From Clostridiales bacterium (GTDB lineage Bacteria > Bacillota > Clostridia > Christensenellales > CAG-138): a DNA stretch of 64,000 nucleotides. Location: assembly GCA_004558825.1 (NCBI GenBank), contig SFDB01000001.1, positions 124,001 through 188,000 of the forward strand, given 5' to 3'. A program made the position numbers and the translations under genes. Positions 43,220 to 51,205 of this stretch are shown one piece after another. The notes under the pieces are model-generated. The model had not been told where the DNA came from. It ran no database searches and saw only the letters and a program-made list of their open reading frames with translations. Position 1 is the first letter of the stretch, and each line of letters opens with the position of its first letter.

Positions 43220-43246
43220 AAGTGCTATCTGACGAATCATGCGAAA

Positions 43247-43266
43247 GGCCGCCGCAATCGGCGGCC
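43247..43266 (+). terminator. Terminator-like hairpin after the first M3 peptidase gene
   Basis: Perfect 8-bp stem GGCCGCCG/CGGCGGCC with a CAAT loop. No T run follows; the MITE-like element begins one base later and may have replaced it. Confidence 0.5.
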
Positions 43267-43267
43267 T

Positions 43268-43467
43268 GAGACTGTCGAAAAAGTGGCTAAACGCCACTTT
43301 TTCGAGTTTTTACGGGTTTCGCCTCTCGCATTCGCTCCCGGGCGGCAAAACCCGCAAAGTACGAAAACCTCCGGGTTTTCATCCGTTCTTACGCACATGC
43401 CGTCAGAGCCGGATTCAACATAAGGGGCTGTGGCCCCTTAACAGCCCCGGAGTTTTTCGACAGCCCC
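43268..43467. mobile_element. MITE-like repeat with terminal inverted repeats
   Basis: About 200 bp bounded by 15-bp inverted ends (GAGACTGTCGAAAAA and the complement of TTTTTCGACAGCCCC; 13 of 15 match). It has no coding capacity. Inside are a perfect hairpin CGAAAAAGTGGC/GCCACTTTTTCG and a GGGGCTGTGGCCCC region. It fills the gap between two convergent peptidase genes. No target duplication was seen. Related IS sequence is not in the window. Confidence 0.55.
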
Positions 43468-43489
43468 GTCCGTATTGACGATTATTCGT

Positions 43490-45253
43490 TTACTTGTTGA
43501 GTGCAAGACGCTCGAACTCGTCTACGCGCTCTTCATATGAGCGCAGGCTCATACGCCAAAACTCCTTATCTGTCAGGTCGATTCCCGCTATCTTTGCCGT
43601 GTCCTCAACGCTGTTTACAGTAGTTGCCTTGAGCAGCTCCTTATACTTTGATATAAACGAAGCGCCTTCGTTTACATATTTGGTATAAAGCCCTCTTGCG
43701 AACAGGCCGCCAAACGCATATGGGAAGTTGTAGAAGCTTGTGCCGCTGCTGTAATAGTGCGACTTGCAAAGCCACATGTAAGGATGCCTAAACTCCCTGT
43801 CAAGTCCGTCGCCATATGCCTCGTCCTGCGCCTTGAGCATCATCTCGCACAAAGTATCGGGGAACATGAACGATTCTTCGCGGTTCGCAAACACCTGCGT
43901 TTCAAAATAATAGCGAGAATAGATGTCGCATATTATCTGCGTCGTGTCCATGAGCTGGCCCTCTATAAGCGCAAGCTTTTCCTGCGGGTCGGCAGCGTTT
44001 TTTATGGCGGCGTCCATTATCACATGCTCATTGAATGTCGACGCGGTCTCGGCGACGGGCATTGAGTAGTCACGGTTAAGCGGCCTGTGGCTTTCGATAT
44101 TGAGATTGTGGAAAGCATGGCCGAGCTCATGCGCAAGCGTAACGACGTCGCTGAACGAGCCGTCGAAATTTGTCAGCACACGGCTTTGACCATATGATGG
44201 CAGGCCTAAGCAGAAGGCCCCTCCTACCTTGCCCTCATGCGGGTAAAAATCAATCCAGCTCTCATTGAACGCCCTTTCGACCATATCATGGAGTTCCTTA
44301 TCGAAATTGCCGAATATATTGAGCAGATAGTCGCGCGCCTCTTCGGTCGTATAAGTTTTATCGCACTTACCCATCGGCGCAAAAAGATCGTACCACGGCA
44401 AACCGTTTTCGTGTCCGAGCGCTTTTGCCTTAATCTTTAGATAGCGGCGGAAAAGCGGCATATATTCATGCATCGCCTCCATAAGCGCGTCAAGCGTTTC
44501 GCGCTTCATGCGCGCGTCTTGCAGCGTCTTGTCGAGCGGCGAAGCGTAACCGCGCAGCCTGCTTTCGTTTATAACTTGGAGCTTAATGCTGTTAAGCGAC
44601 GCGGCAACCGAGTCTTTTATCTTGTCATAGCATGCAAGCTCTGCTTCGTATGCTTCGCGTCTCACAGCGGGATCGGGGTCGTACGCCTTATTGCGTATTG
44701 ACGACAGGTTTAGTTTTTCTCCCCTGAAATCAGCCGTCACAGACGATGTTAGCGAGCTTTGCAGATCGCTCCACGCACTGCCGCCGCTTATGTCGTAAAG
44801 CGCCATTATTTCTTCGGCTTCCTCGCTCAAGAGATATTTGTTATCCTTGACTATGTTATTAAGCAGATACTCGTAACTCTTTAGCAGCTCATCTCCGGCG
44901 ATAAGCTCGTCAAGGTTTTCCGTTGAAGCGATGTACTTACGGAACGATGTCGTTGCCTTTGTCGTAGCGCTCATTTTAGCCATAAGCTGACCCATGTACG
45001 ACGCCGCCTGCGCGTCGCGCGTGTTCACGCTCATATTGAGGTTGCAAAACGCACCAAGGCCAAAGGCAAGCTCGTTAAAGTTCTCGTTGAGTGCAAGATA
45101 GTCATGTATCGCTTGAGCGGGGGACATCTTCTCCTTTGAATCGGACAGCTCGTTCAGGCGCTTTATCAGGCCGTCGACGGCTTCCATATCAGCTTTGAAT
45201 TTTGGATCGTCATATCCGTGATACAAAAAATCAAGAGACCATTCTTTGTTCAT
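43490..45253 (-). CDS. pepF: Oligoendopeptidase F, M3B family
   Basis: Zinc peptidase for peptides of roughly 7-17 residues. The 587 residues have the PepF-type N-terminus (WSLDFLYHGYDDPKFKADM) and HELGH at 375-379, followed by the Glu ligand region PVAETASTFNEH. I chose the ATG at 45253 (CGGAGGAATAAA upstream); a small upstream extension is open but unlikely. It faces the other M3 gene across a MITE-like element. A good promoter lies upstream. Confidence 0.96.
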   Translation of the reverse strand: MNKEWSLDFLYHGYDDPKFKADMEAVDGLIKRLNELSDSKEKMSPAQAIHDYLALNENFNELAFGLGAFCNLNMSVNTRDAQAASYMGQLMAKMSATTKATTSFRKYIASTENLDELIAGDELLKSYEYLLNNIVKDNKYLLSEEAEEIMALYDISGGSAWSDLQSSLTSSVTADFRGEKLNLSSIRNKAYDPDPAVRREAYEAELACYDKIKDSVAASLNSIKLQVINESRLRGYASPLDKTLQDARMKRETLDALMEAMHEYMPLFRRYLKIKAKALGHENGLPWYDLFAPMGKCDKTYTTEEARDYLLNIFGNFDKELHDMVERAFNESWIDFYPHEGKVGGAFCLGLPSYGQSRVLTNFDGSFSDVVTLAHELGHAFHNLNIESHRPLNRDYSMPVAETASTFNEHVIMDAAIKNAADPQEKLALIEGQLMDTTQIICDIYSRYYFETQVFANREESFMFPDTLCEMMLKAQDEAYGDGLDREFRHPYMWLCKSHYYSSGTSFYNFPYAFGGLFARGLYTKYVNEGASFISKYKELLKATTVNSVEDTAKIAGIDLTDKEFWRMSLRSYEERVDEFERLALNK

Positions 45254-45290
45254 TTTATTCCTCCGTTGCAAAAAGCAATTTATTGGCTAT

Positions 45291-45319
45291 ATTATATCAA
45301 ATCACCTTTCCCCTGTCCA
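45291..45319 (-). promoter_or_regulatory. Promoter of pepF
   Basis: TGGACA and TATAAT separated by 17 bases on the minus strand, about 38 bases before the ATG. Confidence 0.7.
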
Positions 45320-45446
45320 CACACCCGAGCACAAGTTTTCGGCAAAATCGGCTGAGCACGCCCGACGCGCAGCACTCTCTGCCGCTTCTTAATCAAAAGC
45401 TGCGTGCGCGGGTGCAAAAAGACTTCGAAAATCATATTCTGTAATC

Positions 45447-46082
45447 ATGACAAAGCTTATTATATACGATAACAAGGCCGATTCGTTTATATGCATCGAC
45501 GACATGCAGCGTCCGCTGCCTTTTGCACCGTTCTGTGCCCCGCCGCTTCATAGCTTTCTGCGCCTTTGCCATGCGGAAACCGTCTGGACGGACAGAAGAG
45601 CTATCGAAGCGCTCGACGCTACATCGAGAACATGGGGGGCGCCGCTCGACGCAAGGCTTGCTTTCAAATGCTTTTCGCCCGATGCCGTGCCGTCCCCGCA
45701 AATGCTCGGGCTGACATTGAAGCTGAATCTTGCGGGGCTTAATCCGTCCGAACGCTGTGAGCTGAAGCGCCTTATGATAAGCATGAACGATTTTGAAAAA
45801 GTGTCTGAATCATATGAATCCGCGGGCGTTTTGACAGCAACAAAGCGCATCTCATGCTCATGCGGAACTCCTCTTTGCTTTCCCGAAGCGTCCGTAGGCA
45901 GCAGGGGTGTTTACGCCCTCCTGCTTCAATCGGCGCTTGCGGCGCTCGGCGAACCCTGCTGCATTACGGGAACGCTGTCGTGCTCCGATGTGGCGGCATC
46001 ATTGCGTGCCGCAAAAAAACTCGGCGTCGAAGGCTGTTCGCGTATCGACTGCCGCGTGCTTAAAAGCATCTTCGGCCGCTAA
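45447..46082 (+). CDS. Hypothetical protein with CSCG cysteine motif
   Basis: A 211-residue protein that I do not recognise. It has no signal or membrane segment. The middle (LGLTLKLNLAGLNPSERCEL) looks helical; RISCSCGTPLCFPEAS could bind a metal; the end is a mixed helix/strand region with several cysteines. Codon use resembles its neighbours, and the frame is long and open, so it is probably real. No ribosome binding site is seen before the ATG. It precedes the mrnC cluster by about 290 bp, a stretch (46083-46370) in which I see only the mrnC promoter. Confidence 0.65.
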   Translation: MTKLIIYDNKADSFICIDDMQRPLPFAPFCAPPLHSFLRLCHAETVWTDRRAIEALDATSRTWGAPLDARLAFKCFSPDAVPSPQMLGLTLKLNLAGLNPSERCELKRLMISMNDFEKVSESYESAGVLTATKRISCSCGTPLCFPEASVGSRGVYALLLQSALAALGEPCCITGTLSCSDVAASLRAAKKLGVEGCSRIDCRVLKSIFGR

Positions 46083-46335
46083 GACATACGCTTAGCAGGC
46101 TCCGCTATTTCGCTGAGCGATATTATATCGTGCTCCGTTTTCGTTTCAATGCAGCGCGCAATTTGGAAGGCTGAAAATCAAGCGCACATCCGCTTCGGGC
46201 AAAAAGCCTCTCATAAAGCCGCTTCATGGCCATTTTGCTCCGATTGTTTCAGATAAGCCGCGCGCCGTTTTGACGGGAGCGTCCGCTGTATGACGCATCA
46301 AGGCATTTCTTTTCGCCCGACTCGGTAATTTGGCC

Positions 46336-46364
46336 TTGTCTTTACAGGCTGCGGCACATATAAT
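46336..46364 (+). promoter_or_regulatory. Promoter of the mrnC-rlmB-rae1-sigH-thyA cluster
   Basis: TTGTCT and TATAAT separated by 17 bases. The -10 ends 6 bases before the mrnC ATG, so the RNA should begin at or next to the start codon. Confidence 0.65.
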
Positions 46365-46370
46365 TGAATC

Positions 46371-46853
46371 ATGAGTGACAACATTTCTACTGTCGGCATT
46401 ATTCCGATACGCGACGCTGTATGCGGCACGGCATTAAAACCTCCCTTACAGCAAAGCCCGCTTGTTTTAGCATACATCGGCGATACGGTGTATGACCTTT
46501 TTGTGCGTGCTTCGCTCGTATGCTCTACAGACAATACGGCGCACGCACTGCACATGCTTGCGACAAAATATGTGCGTGCAAGCGCCCAGTCGTATGCCTA
46601 CCGCGCCATTGAGGACATGCTTACGGACGACGAAAAGTATATATTCAGGCGCGGGCGAAACGCACACCCGGCAACCGTACCGAAAAATGCCGACGTAGGC
46701 GATTACCGCACCGCAACGGGCTTTGAGGCACTGCTCGGATATCTTTATCTTTCCGGCGAAAACGAAAGGCTCTGTGAAATAGCGCAGCGCGCAATAAAAC
46801 GCATTGAAGAATCTATGAAAGACGGAGAAAAAAATGGCTTACGGAAACAATAA
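46371..46853 (+). CDS. mrnC: Mini-ribonuclease 3
   Basis: RNase III-like enzyme without the double-strand RNA-binding domain; it matures 23S rRNA. The 160 residues have the signature LAYIGDTVYDLFVR and GFEALLGYLYLSG with the catalytic acidic residues. No ribosome binding site precedes the ATG and the promoter lies right at it, so a leaderless mRNA is likely. It is the first of five tightly packed genes; its end overlaps rlmB by 20 bp. In relatives cysS usually precedes it, but not here. Confidence 0.93.
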   Translation: MSDNISTVGIIPIRDAVCGTALKPPLQQSPLVLAYIGDTVYDLFVRASLVCSTDNTAHALHMLATKYVRASAQSYAYRAIEDMLTDDEKYIFRRGRNAHPATVPKNADVGDYRTATGFEALLGYLYLSGENERLCEIAQRAIKRIEESMKDGEKNGLRKQ

Positions 46854-47967
46854 AAGCGGCGACTACGGGCGCGGCAAGGGAAAAAACGACTACAGCGGCT
46901 CAAAGGTTCGCTATAACGAAAAGGAAGGCACGTTCGAATCGGGCTGCCGCTATAACGGCAGCAAGGGCGGCTTCAGCGACGGCAATGCGAAAAAAGGCGC
47001 TCGCAGCAGCGGCGGAGGCATGAACCCCCGCGCAGACCTCCGTAATGGAGGTCATCAGGTATATGAGCGCCATAACAGCGGCAAAAAACCATACAATGAG
47101 CGCTGCGGCCGATATGATGAGCGCGGACAGAAACGCTTATACGAACGCGGCGGCGACGTTACCGCGCCCTTCGTCCCCGGAATGAGCGCAGCTCAAAACG
47201 CGCCTGCAAGCGAAGACGCACTCCCGAACATACTCATGGGCAGAAACGCCGTCAAGGAAGCCGTAAAATCAGGAACGAGCATAGATAAGCTTCTCGTAAG
47301 CCGTGAACAGGACGGTTCGCTCCGCGAAATAATCAGCCTTGCCCGCGACAGGAACATAATAATACACGAGGTCGCGCGCCAAAAACTCGACGAAATATGT
47401 ATGCCGTTCGGCCATGGCCAAAAGACCGGCAACCATCAGGGTATAGTCGCATATGTCCCCGGCATTGATTATTGCGACATCTCAGATATACTCAATCTCG
47501 CTCAAGAGCGCGGCGAAAAGCCGTTCATATTGCTGCTCGACGGCATAGAGGATCCGCACAATATGGGTTCGATAATCAGGAGCGCCGTTTGCGCCGGCGT
47601 CCACGGCGTTGTCATTCCAAAGCGACGCAGCGTTTCAATAACCGCCGCCGTTTCAAAAACCTCGGCCGGCGCCGTGTCGCACATGCTGATATCGCGCGTT
47701 TCCAATCTCGGCGGAGTCATTGACAGGCTCAAGGGCGAGGGACTTTGGATCGCAGGCGCCGATATGGCGGGTACATCGATGTACGAAACCGACCTTCGCG
47801 GAGCTATAGCGCTCGTCATCGGCAGCGAGGGCGAGGGGCTCGGCAGACTCATAAAAGAAAAATGCGATTTTCTCGTGTCTATACCAATGTTCTCTGAGCT
47901 TGATTCGCTAAACGCGTCCGTCGCCGCCGGCATACTCATGTTCGAAAAAAAGCGCCGCGACAGATAA
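46834..47967 (+). CDS. rlmB: 23S rRNA (guanosine-2'-O-)-methyltransferase RlmB-type with disordered N-terminal extension
   Basis: SpoU-family knotted methyltransferase. Residues 130-377 form the usual substrate-binding and SPOUT domains: ILMGRNAVKEAVKSG, ILLDGIEDPHNMGSIIRSA, VIGSEGEGL and IPMFSELDSLNASVAAGILMFE. The first 120 residues are a low-complexity tail rich in Gly, Arg, Tyr, Asn and Lys, which is absent from the core family and looks like an RNA-binding disordered region. The ATG lies within the end of mrnC with GACGGAG upstream. The next gene follows after 2 bp. Confidence 0.93.
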   Translation: MAYGNNKSGDYGRGKGKNDYSGSKVRYNEKEGTFESGCRYNGSKGGFSDGNAKKGARSSGGGMNPRADLRNGGHQVYERHNSGKKPYNERCGRYDERGQKRLYERGGDVTAPFVPGMSAAQNAPASEDALPNILMGRNAVKEAVKSGTSIDKLLVSREQDGSLREIISLARDRNIIIHEVARQKLDEICMPFGHGQKTGNHQGIVAYVPGIDYCDISDILNLAQERGEKPFILLLDGIEDPHNMGSIIRSAVCAGVHGVVIPKRRSVSITAAVSKTSAGAVSHMLISRVSNLGGVIDRLKGEGLWIAGADMAGTSMYETDLRGAIALVIGSEGEGLGRLIKEKCDFLVSIPMFSELDSLNASVAAGILMFEKKRRDR

Positions 47968-47969
47968 AA

Positions 47970-48479
47970 ATGGATGTCATAATCGTTGACGGGTATAACG
48001 TCATTAACGCCTCGAAAAAGCTTATGCGGCTTGATCTCGCTCACGCACGCGACGAGCTTTTCGATATGCTCAGGAATTACTCGGGCTTCACGGCGTCAAA
48101 GATAATGCTCGTTTTCGATGCTCACAAGCAGAACACACCCGAAAACATCGAAGGAACGCTCGATACAGGTATGCTCGTTTACACGGGCGCAGGCGAAACG
48201 GCGGACATGTTCATCGAGCGCACGGTGCGCCTCATATCGCCGCAGATTGACCGCATAAGAGTCGTCACAAGCGATAACCTCGAACAGGTCATGATAATGG
48301 GCTACGCCGAAAGAATGAGCTCGCGCGAGCTGCTCGCCGAGATAGAGCGCGCGGAGCAGGAATACGAAAAAACTTACCTTCAAAAGCATGATACGCTTCA
48401 CACGCGCAACATGCTCGAAGGCCGTTTGGGCGAAGCCATGCGCGATTCGCTCGAACGCATGAGACGCGGAGGACGATAA
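47970..48479 (+). CDS. rae1: NYN-domain ribonuclease, Rae1/YacP family
   Basis: Rae1 is a ribosome-associated endonuclease that cuts mRNA in the A site in Bacillus subtilis. The 169 residues start DVIIVDGYNVIN, with IMLVFDAHKQN, GETADMFIERTV and VVTSDNLEQVMI, the acidic residues of the NYN/PIN fold. Position between rlmB and sigH is the conserved one in Firmicutes. The start is 2 bp after rlmB and the stop abuts the sigH ATG. Confidence 0.92.
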   Translation: MDVIIVDGYNVINASKKLMRLDLAHARDELFDMLRNYSGFTASKIMLVFDAHKQNTPENIEGTLDTGMLVYTGAGETADMFIERTVRLISPQIDRIRVVTSDNLEQVMIMGYAERMSSRELLAEIERAEQEYEKTYLQKHDTLHTRNMLEGRLGEAMRDSLERMRRGGR

Positions 48480-49115
48480 ATGCATTCAAAACGCGGAGAG
48501 CTCGATTACAAGTCAATGACCGATGAGCAGCTCGTGGATATGTTCAAGCGCGGCGACGAAATTGCCGCGGCGGAAATATACACGCGCTACAAAAACACCG
48601 TTCGCCTCAAGTCGCGCCCATATTTTATACTCGGCGCGGACAGAGACGATATAGTTCAGGAGGGAATGATCGGCCTTTTCAAGGCCATGCGCGACTACTC
48701 CCCCGACAAGCAGACCGTTTTTCACACGTTCGCAGAGCTATGCATAACGCGCCAAATAATCACAGCAATACAAAACGCGACGCGCCAAAAGCATGCGCCG
48801 CTTAATTCCTATATATCTCTCAGCCGTCCGCTGCAAAACGACGACCCCGACAGGCAGCTCATAGACGTTTTGCCCGCTCACGGCAAAAGCAATCCTGAGG
48901 AGCTTGTAATAAGCATGGAGACGTTCGAGTCGATGATTTCTTTCATAAAAAGTGATCTGACGCCGCTCGAATACGATACTCTCGCGCTCTTCATGGAAGG
49001 CAGAAGCTATCAGCAGATAGCCGACAAGCTCGGCTGCGGCACAAAAAGCGTAGACAATGCGCTCCAGCGCATAAAGCGCAAGGTGCAAAAGCAAATGAAC
49101 GAACAAGGAGAATAA
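48480..49115 (+). CDS. sigH: RNA polymerase sigma-H factor
   Basis: Alternative sigma factor for the transition to stationary phase and early sporulation. The 211 residues have region 2 (EIYTRYKNTVRLKSRPYFILGADRDDIVQEGMIGLFKAMRDY), a conserved ITAIQNATRQKHAPLNSYISL and region 4 (YQQIADKLGCGTKSVDNALQRIKRK). The gene order mrnC-rlmB-rae1-sigH matches that of spo0H in Firmicutes. Stop and start codons abut on both sides (thyA follows after 1 bp), so it shares the cluster promoter. Confidence 0.94.
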   Translation: MHSKRGELDYKSMTDEQLVDMFKRGDEIAAAEIYTRYKNTVRLKSRPYFILGADRDDIVQEGMIGLFKAMRDYSPDKQTVFHTFAELCITRQIITAIQNATRQKHAPLNSYISLSRPLQNDDPDRQLIDVLPAHGKSNPEELVISMETFESMISFIKSDLTPLEYDTLALFMEGRSYQQIADKLGCGTKSVDNALQRIKRKVQKQMNEQGE

Positions 49116-49116
49116 A

Positions 49117-49947
49117 ATGGCTTACGCTGACGAAGTATTTATCGCAAACTGTAAGGATATACTCGAAAACGGCGTCCGGGACGACGACCTTGACGTGCGC
49201 CCAAGATGGGAAGACGGTACTCCCGCCCACACGATAAAGCGGTTTTGCATCGTAAACCGCTATGACCTGTCAAAAGAGTTTCCCGCGCTCACTCTGCGCC
49301 GCACATACCTCAGGAACGCCGTGGATGAGCTTTTATGGATATGGCAAAAGCGCTCGAACAACGTCAACGACCTGAACAGCTCAATATGGGACGCATGGGC
49401 CGATGAGGACGGCTCTATCGGCAAGGCTTACGGATATCAGCTCGCAATCGAGCATGAATACAAGGAGGGTATGTTCAATCAGGTGGACAGGGTTCTTTTC
49501 GACCTGAAGCATAACCCGCAAAGCCGCCGAATACTGACAAACATGTACAATCATGCCGACCTTCACGAAATGAACCTCTATCCTTGCGCGTACGGCATGA
49601 CATTCAACGTTGCAGGCGACAAGCTTAACGCAATCTTAAACCAGCGCTCGCAGGACATGCTCGCGGCGAACACATGGAACGTATGCCAATATGCCGTACT
49701 CGTCCACATGTTCGCGCAGGTATCGGGGCTCAAGGTCGGAGAGCTCGTGCATGTAATAGCCGACGCTCATATATACGACAGGCATATCCCGATAATCGAG
49801 GAGCTTATAAAACGCGAGCCGCGCGAAGCTCCGACGTTCATAATCGACACAAGCATAACCGACTTTTACGCTTTCACTCCGCAAAGCGTAAAGCTCACGG
49901 ATTATCACCCGCACCCGTTTGATGTTAAGTATCCTATTGCAATCTGA
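49117..49947 (+). CDS. thyA: Thymidylate synthase
   Basis: Makes dTMP from dUMP with methylene-tetrahydrofolate. The 276 residues have the catalytic cysteine in NLYPCAYGMTFNV (usually PCHW/PCHQ, here PCAY), the dUMP site NQRSQDMLAANTWNVCQYA and the folate-side end. PCAY is a departure from the common motif, although the rest is canonical. It sits after sigH, where related bacteria often have the unrelated thyX near mrnC. CAAGGAGAATAAA lies before the ATG. Confidence 0.93.
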   Translation: MAYADEVFIANCKDILENGVRDDDLDVRPRWEDGTPAHTIKRFCIVNRYDLSKEFPALTLRRTYLRNAVDELLWIWQKRSNNVNDLNSSIWDAWADEDGSIGKAYGYQLAIEHEYKEGMFNQVDRVLFDLKHNPQSRRILTNMYNHADLHEMNLYPCAYGMTFNVAGDKLNAILNQRSQDMLAANTWNVCQYAVLVHMFAQVSGLKVGELVHVIADAHIYDRHIPIIEELIKREPREAPTFIIDTSITDFYAFTPQSVKLTDYHPHPFDVKYPIAI

Positions 49948-50019
49948 TGCACCCCTGTTGAATCGGGCATAGCGAATAAGCGATTAAAATTTTATAAACG
50001 AACAACGCTATTATTAAAG

Positions 50020-50050
50020 CGAACCCGCGACAATTTGCGCGGGTTCGTTT
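50020..50050 (+). terminator. Terminator between convergent thyA and jag
   Basis: Stem CGAACCCGCG/CGCGGGTTCG, 8-base loop, then TTT on the plus strand; on the other strand it is followed by TTTAATAATAG, so it can serve both genes. Confidence 0.75.
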
Positions 50051-50077
50051 CCAAGCTTCGCGTAATAAATTTGCCGC

Positions 50078-51205
50078 TTATCTTTTCCTGTGCTTCGGAG
50101 CGACTATGACGCGCCTGTTAGGCTCCTCGCCCTCGCTGTGCGTCGTAACGTATGGATTGCCCTGGAGCGCCGAATGCATAACCCTGCGCTCATACGGATT
50201 CATGGGCTCAAGCGCGCGCTGTCTGCCTGTCGCCTTGACCTGCGCGGCAACCTTGCGTGCAAGGCGGATTAACGTCTCCTCCCGCTTGCACCTGTAGCCC
50301 TCCGTATCAACCATAACTCGCTTATAGCCGTCCTCTTTACGGTTCTTGTTCACATACAGCGAAGCAAGATACTGTATCGCATCGAGCGTCTCTCCCCTGC
50401 GGCCGATAAGCACACCCTGCGTTTTGCCGTCTATGCGCATCATCACCTCGTCGTCGTTCGAGCAGGCAAGCACGTCTGCTTCTATGCCCATATGTCTGAC
50501 AAGGTCGAGCACGAACTGTGCTCCGGGCTCGTTTTGCGCAGCTTCCTTCGTATAGTCGATACTCTCGTTGTTGCGCATCAGCTTAAGCTCCTGCCGCTCC
50601 CTGCGCCGCGCTCTTACAGGGCGCTCACGCTCTTCACCGCTCATCACCTGCTCTGCATCTCCGCTCGGCTCCGCTGCGTTTATCTCAACAGGCGTCGGCA
50701 CCTTTTCTGCAACAGCACCGGCGTTTTCCGCTTTAAGCGCGGTCACATCGTTTTCAGGCTCTTCCGTTTTCTTCGGTGCCTCGGGCGATTCGCATCTGTC
50801 GCGTTTGAAGCCGTCCTTTGTTTTCTCGGCACGCGCGGGCCTTTCTCTGCGTTCCTGTATTTCGGGCCTTTCGCATTTGTCCCCGCGCTCGGGGCGTTCG
50901 GGCTTTTCTCGCCTGTCGCGCCTTTCGCCTCTGTCGCCGCTGCGCTCGCGCCTGTCGCGCTGTCTTCCTGCGTCGCCTCTGTCTCGGCGCGCAAGTTCCT
51001 TGAAGTCGGGGACTACGACATCCTCGGGCTCCTTCTGTGTAAGGCGCACCTTTGCGGGCTTCGCGCCTATGCCGAGTATGCCGCTCGTCTCATGCTGCAA
51101 TACCTCTATTGTTACCTCGTCTATCGAAATTTCAAGCTGCTTCAAGCCGTTAAATACAGCAGCATCAACGGACTTGCCTGTTGCCTCTATTGTCTTTAGC
51201 GTCAT
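50078..51205 (-). CDS. jag: Jag/KhpB RNA-binding protein with long charged linker
   Basis: SpoIIIJ-associated protein of 375 residues. It has the Jag_N domain (about 1-52, SGILGIGAKPAKVR), a linker of about 170 residues, a KH domain (about 225-300, IGRRGETLDAIQYLASLYVN) and a C-terminal R3H domain (RALEPMNPYERRVMHSALQ). The linker is extremely rich in Arg, Glu, Asp and Pro in short repeats and is much longer than in Bacillus Jag. KhpB works with KhpA in RNA binding and cell-size control. Its ATG overlaps the yidC stop (ATGA). Confidence 0.94.
   Translation of the reverse strand: MTLKTIEATGKSVDAAVFNGLKQLEISIDEVTIEVLQHETSGILGIGAKPAKVRLTQKEPEDVVVPDFKELARRDRGDAGRQRDRRERSGDRGERRDRREKPERPERGDKCERPEIQERRERPARAEKTKDGFKRDRCESPEAPKKTEEPENDVTALKAENAGAVAEKVPTPVEINAAEPSGDAEQVMSGEERERPVRARRRERQELKLMRNNESIDYTKEAAQNEPGAQFVLDLVRHMGIEADVLACSNDDEVMMRIDGKTQGVLIGRRGETLDAIQYLASLYVNKNRKEDGYKRVMVDTEGYRCKREETLIRLARKVAAQVKATGRQRALEPMNPYERRVMHSALQGNPYVTTHSEGEEPNRRVIVAPKHRKR

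Noticed and set aside
46083..46335. Gap before mrnC searched for cysS remnants, tRNA or small RNA
   Set aside because: No conserved motif, hairpin with T run or open frame of note was found.
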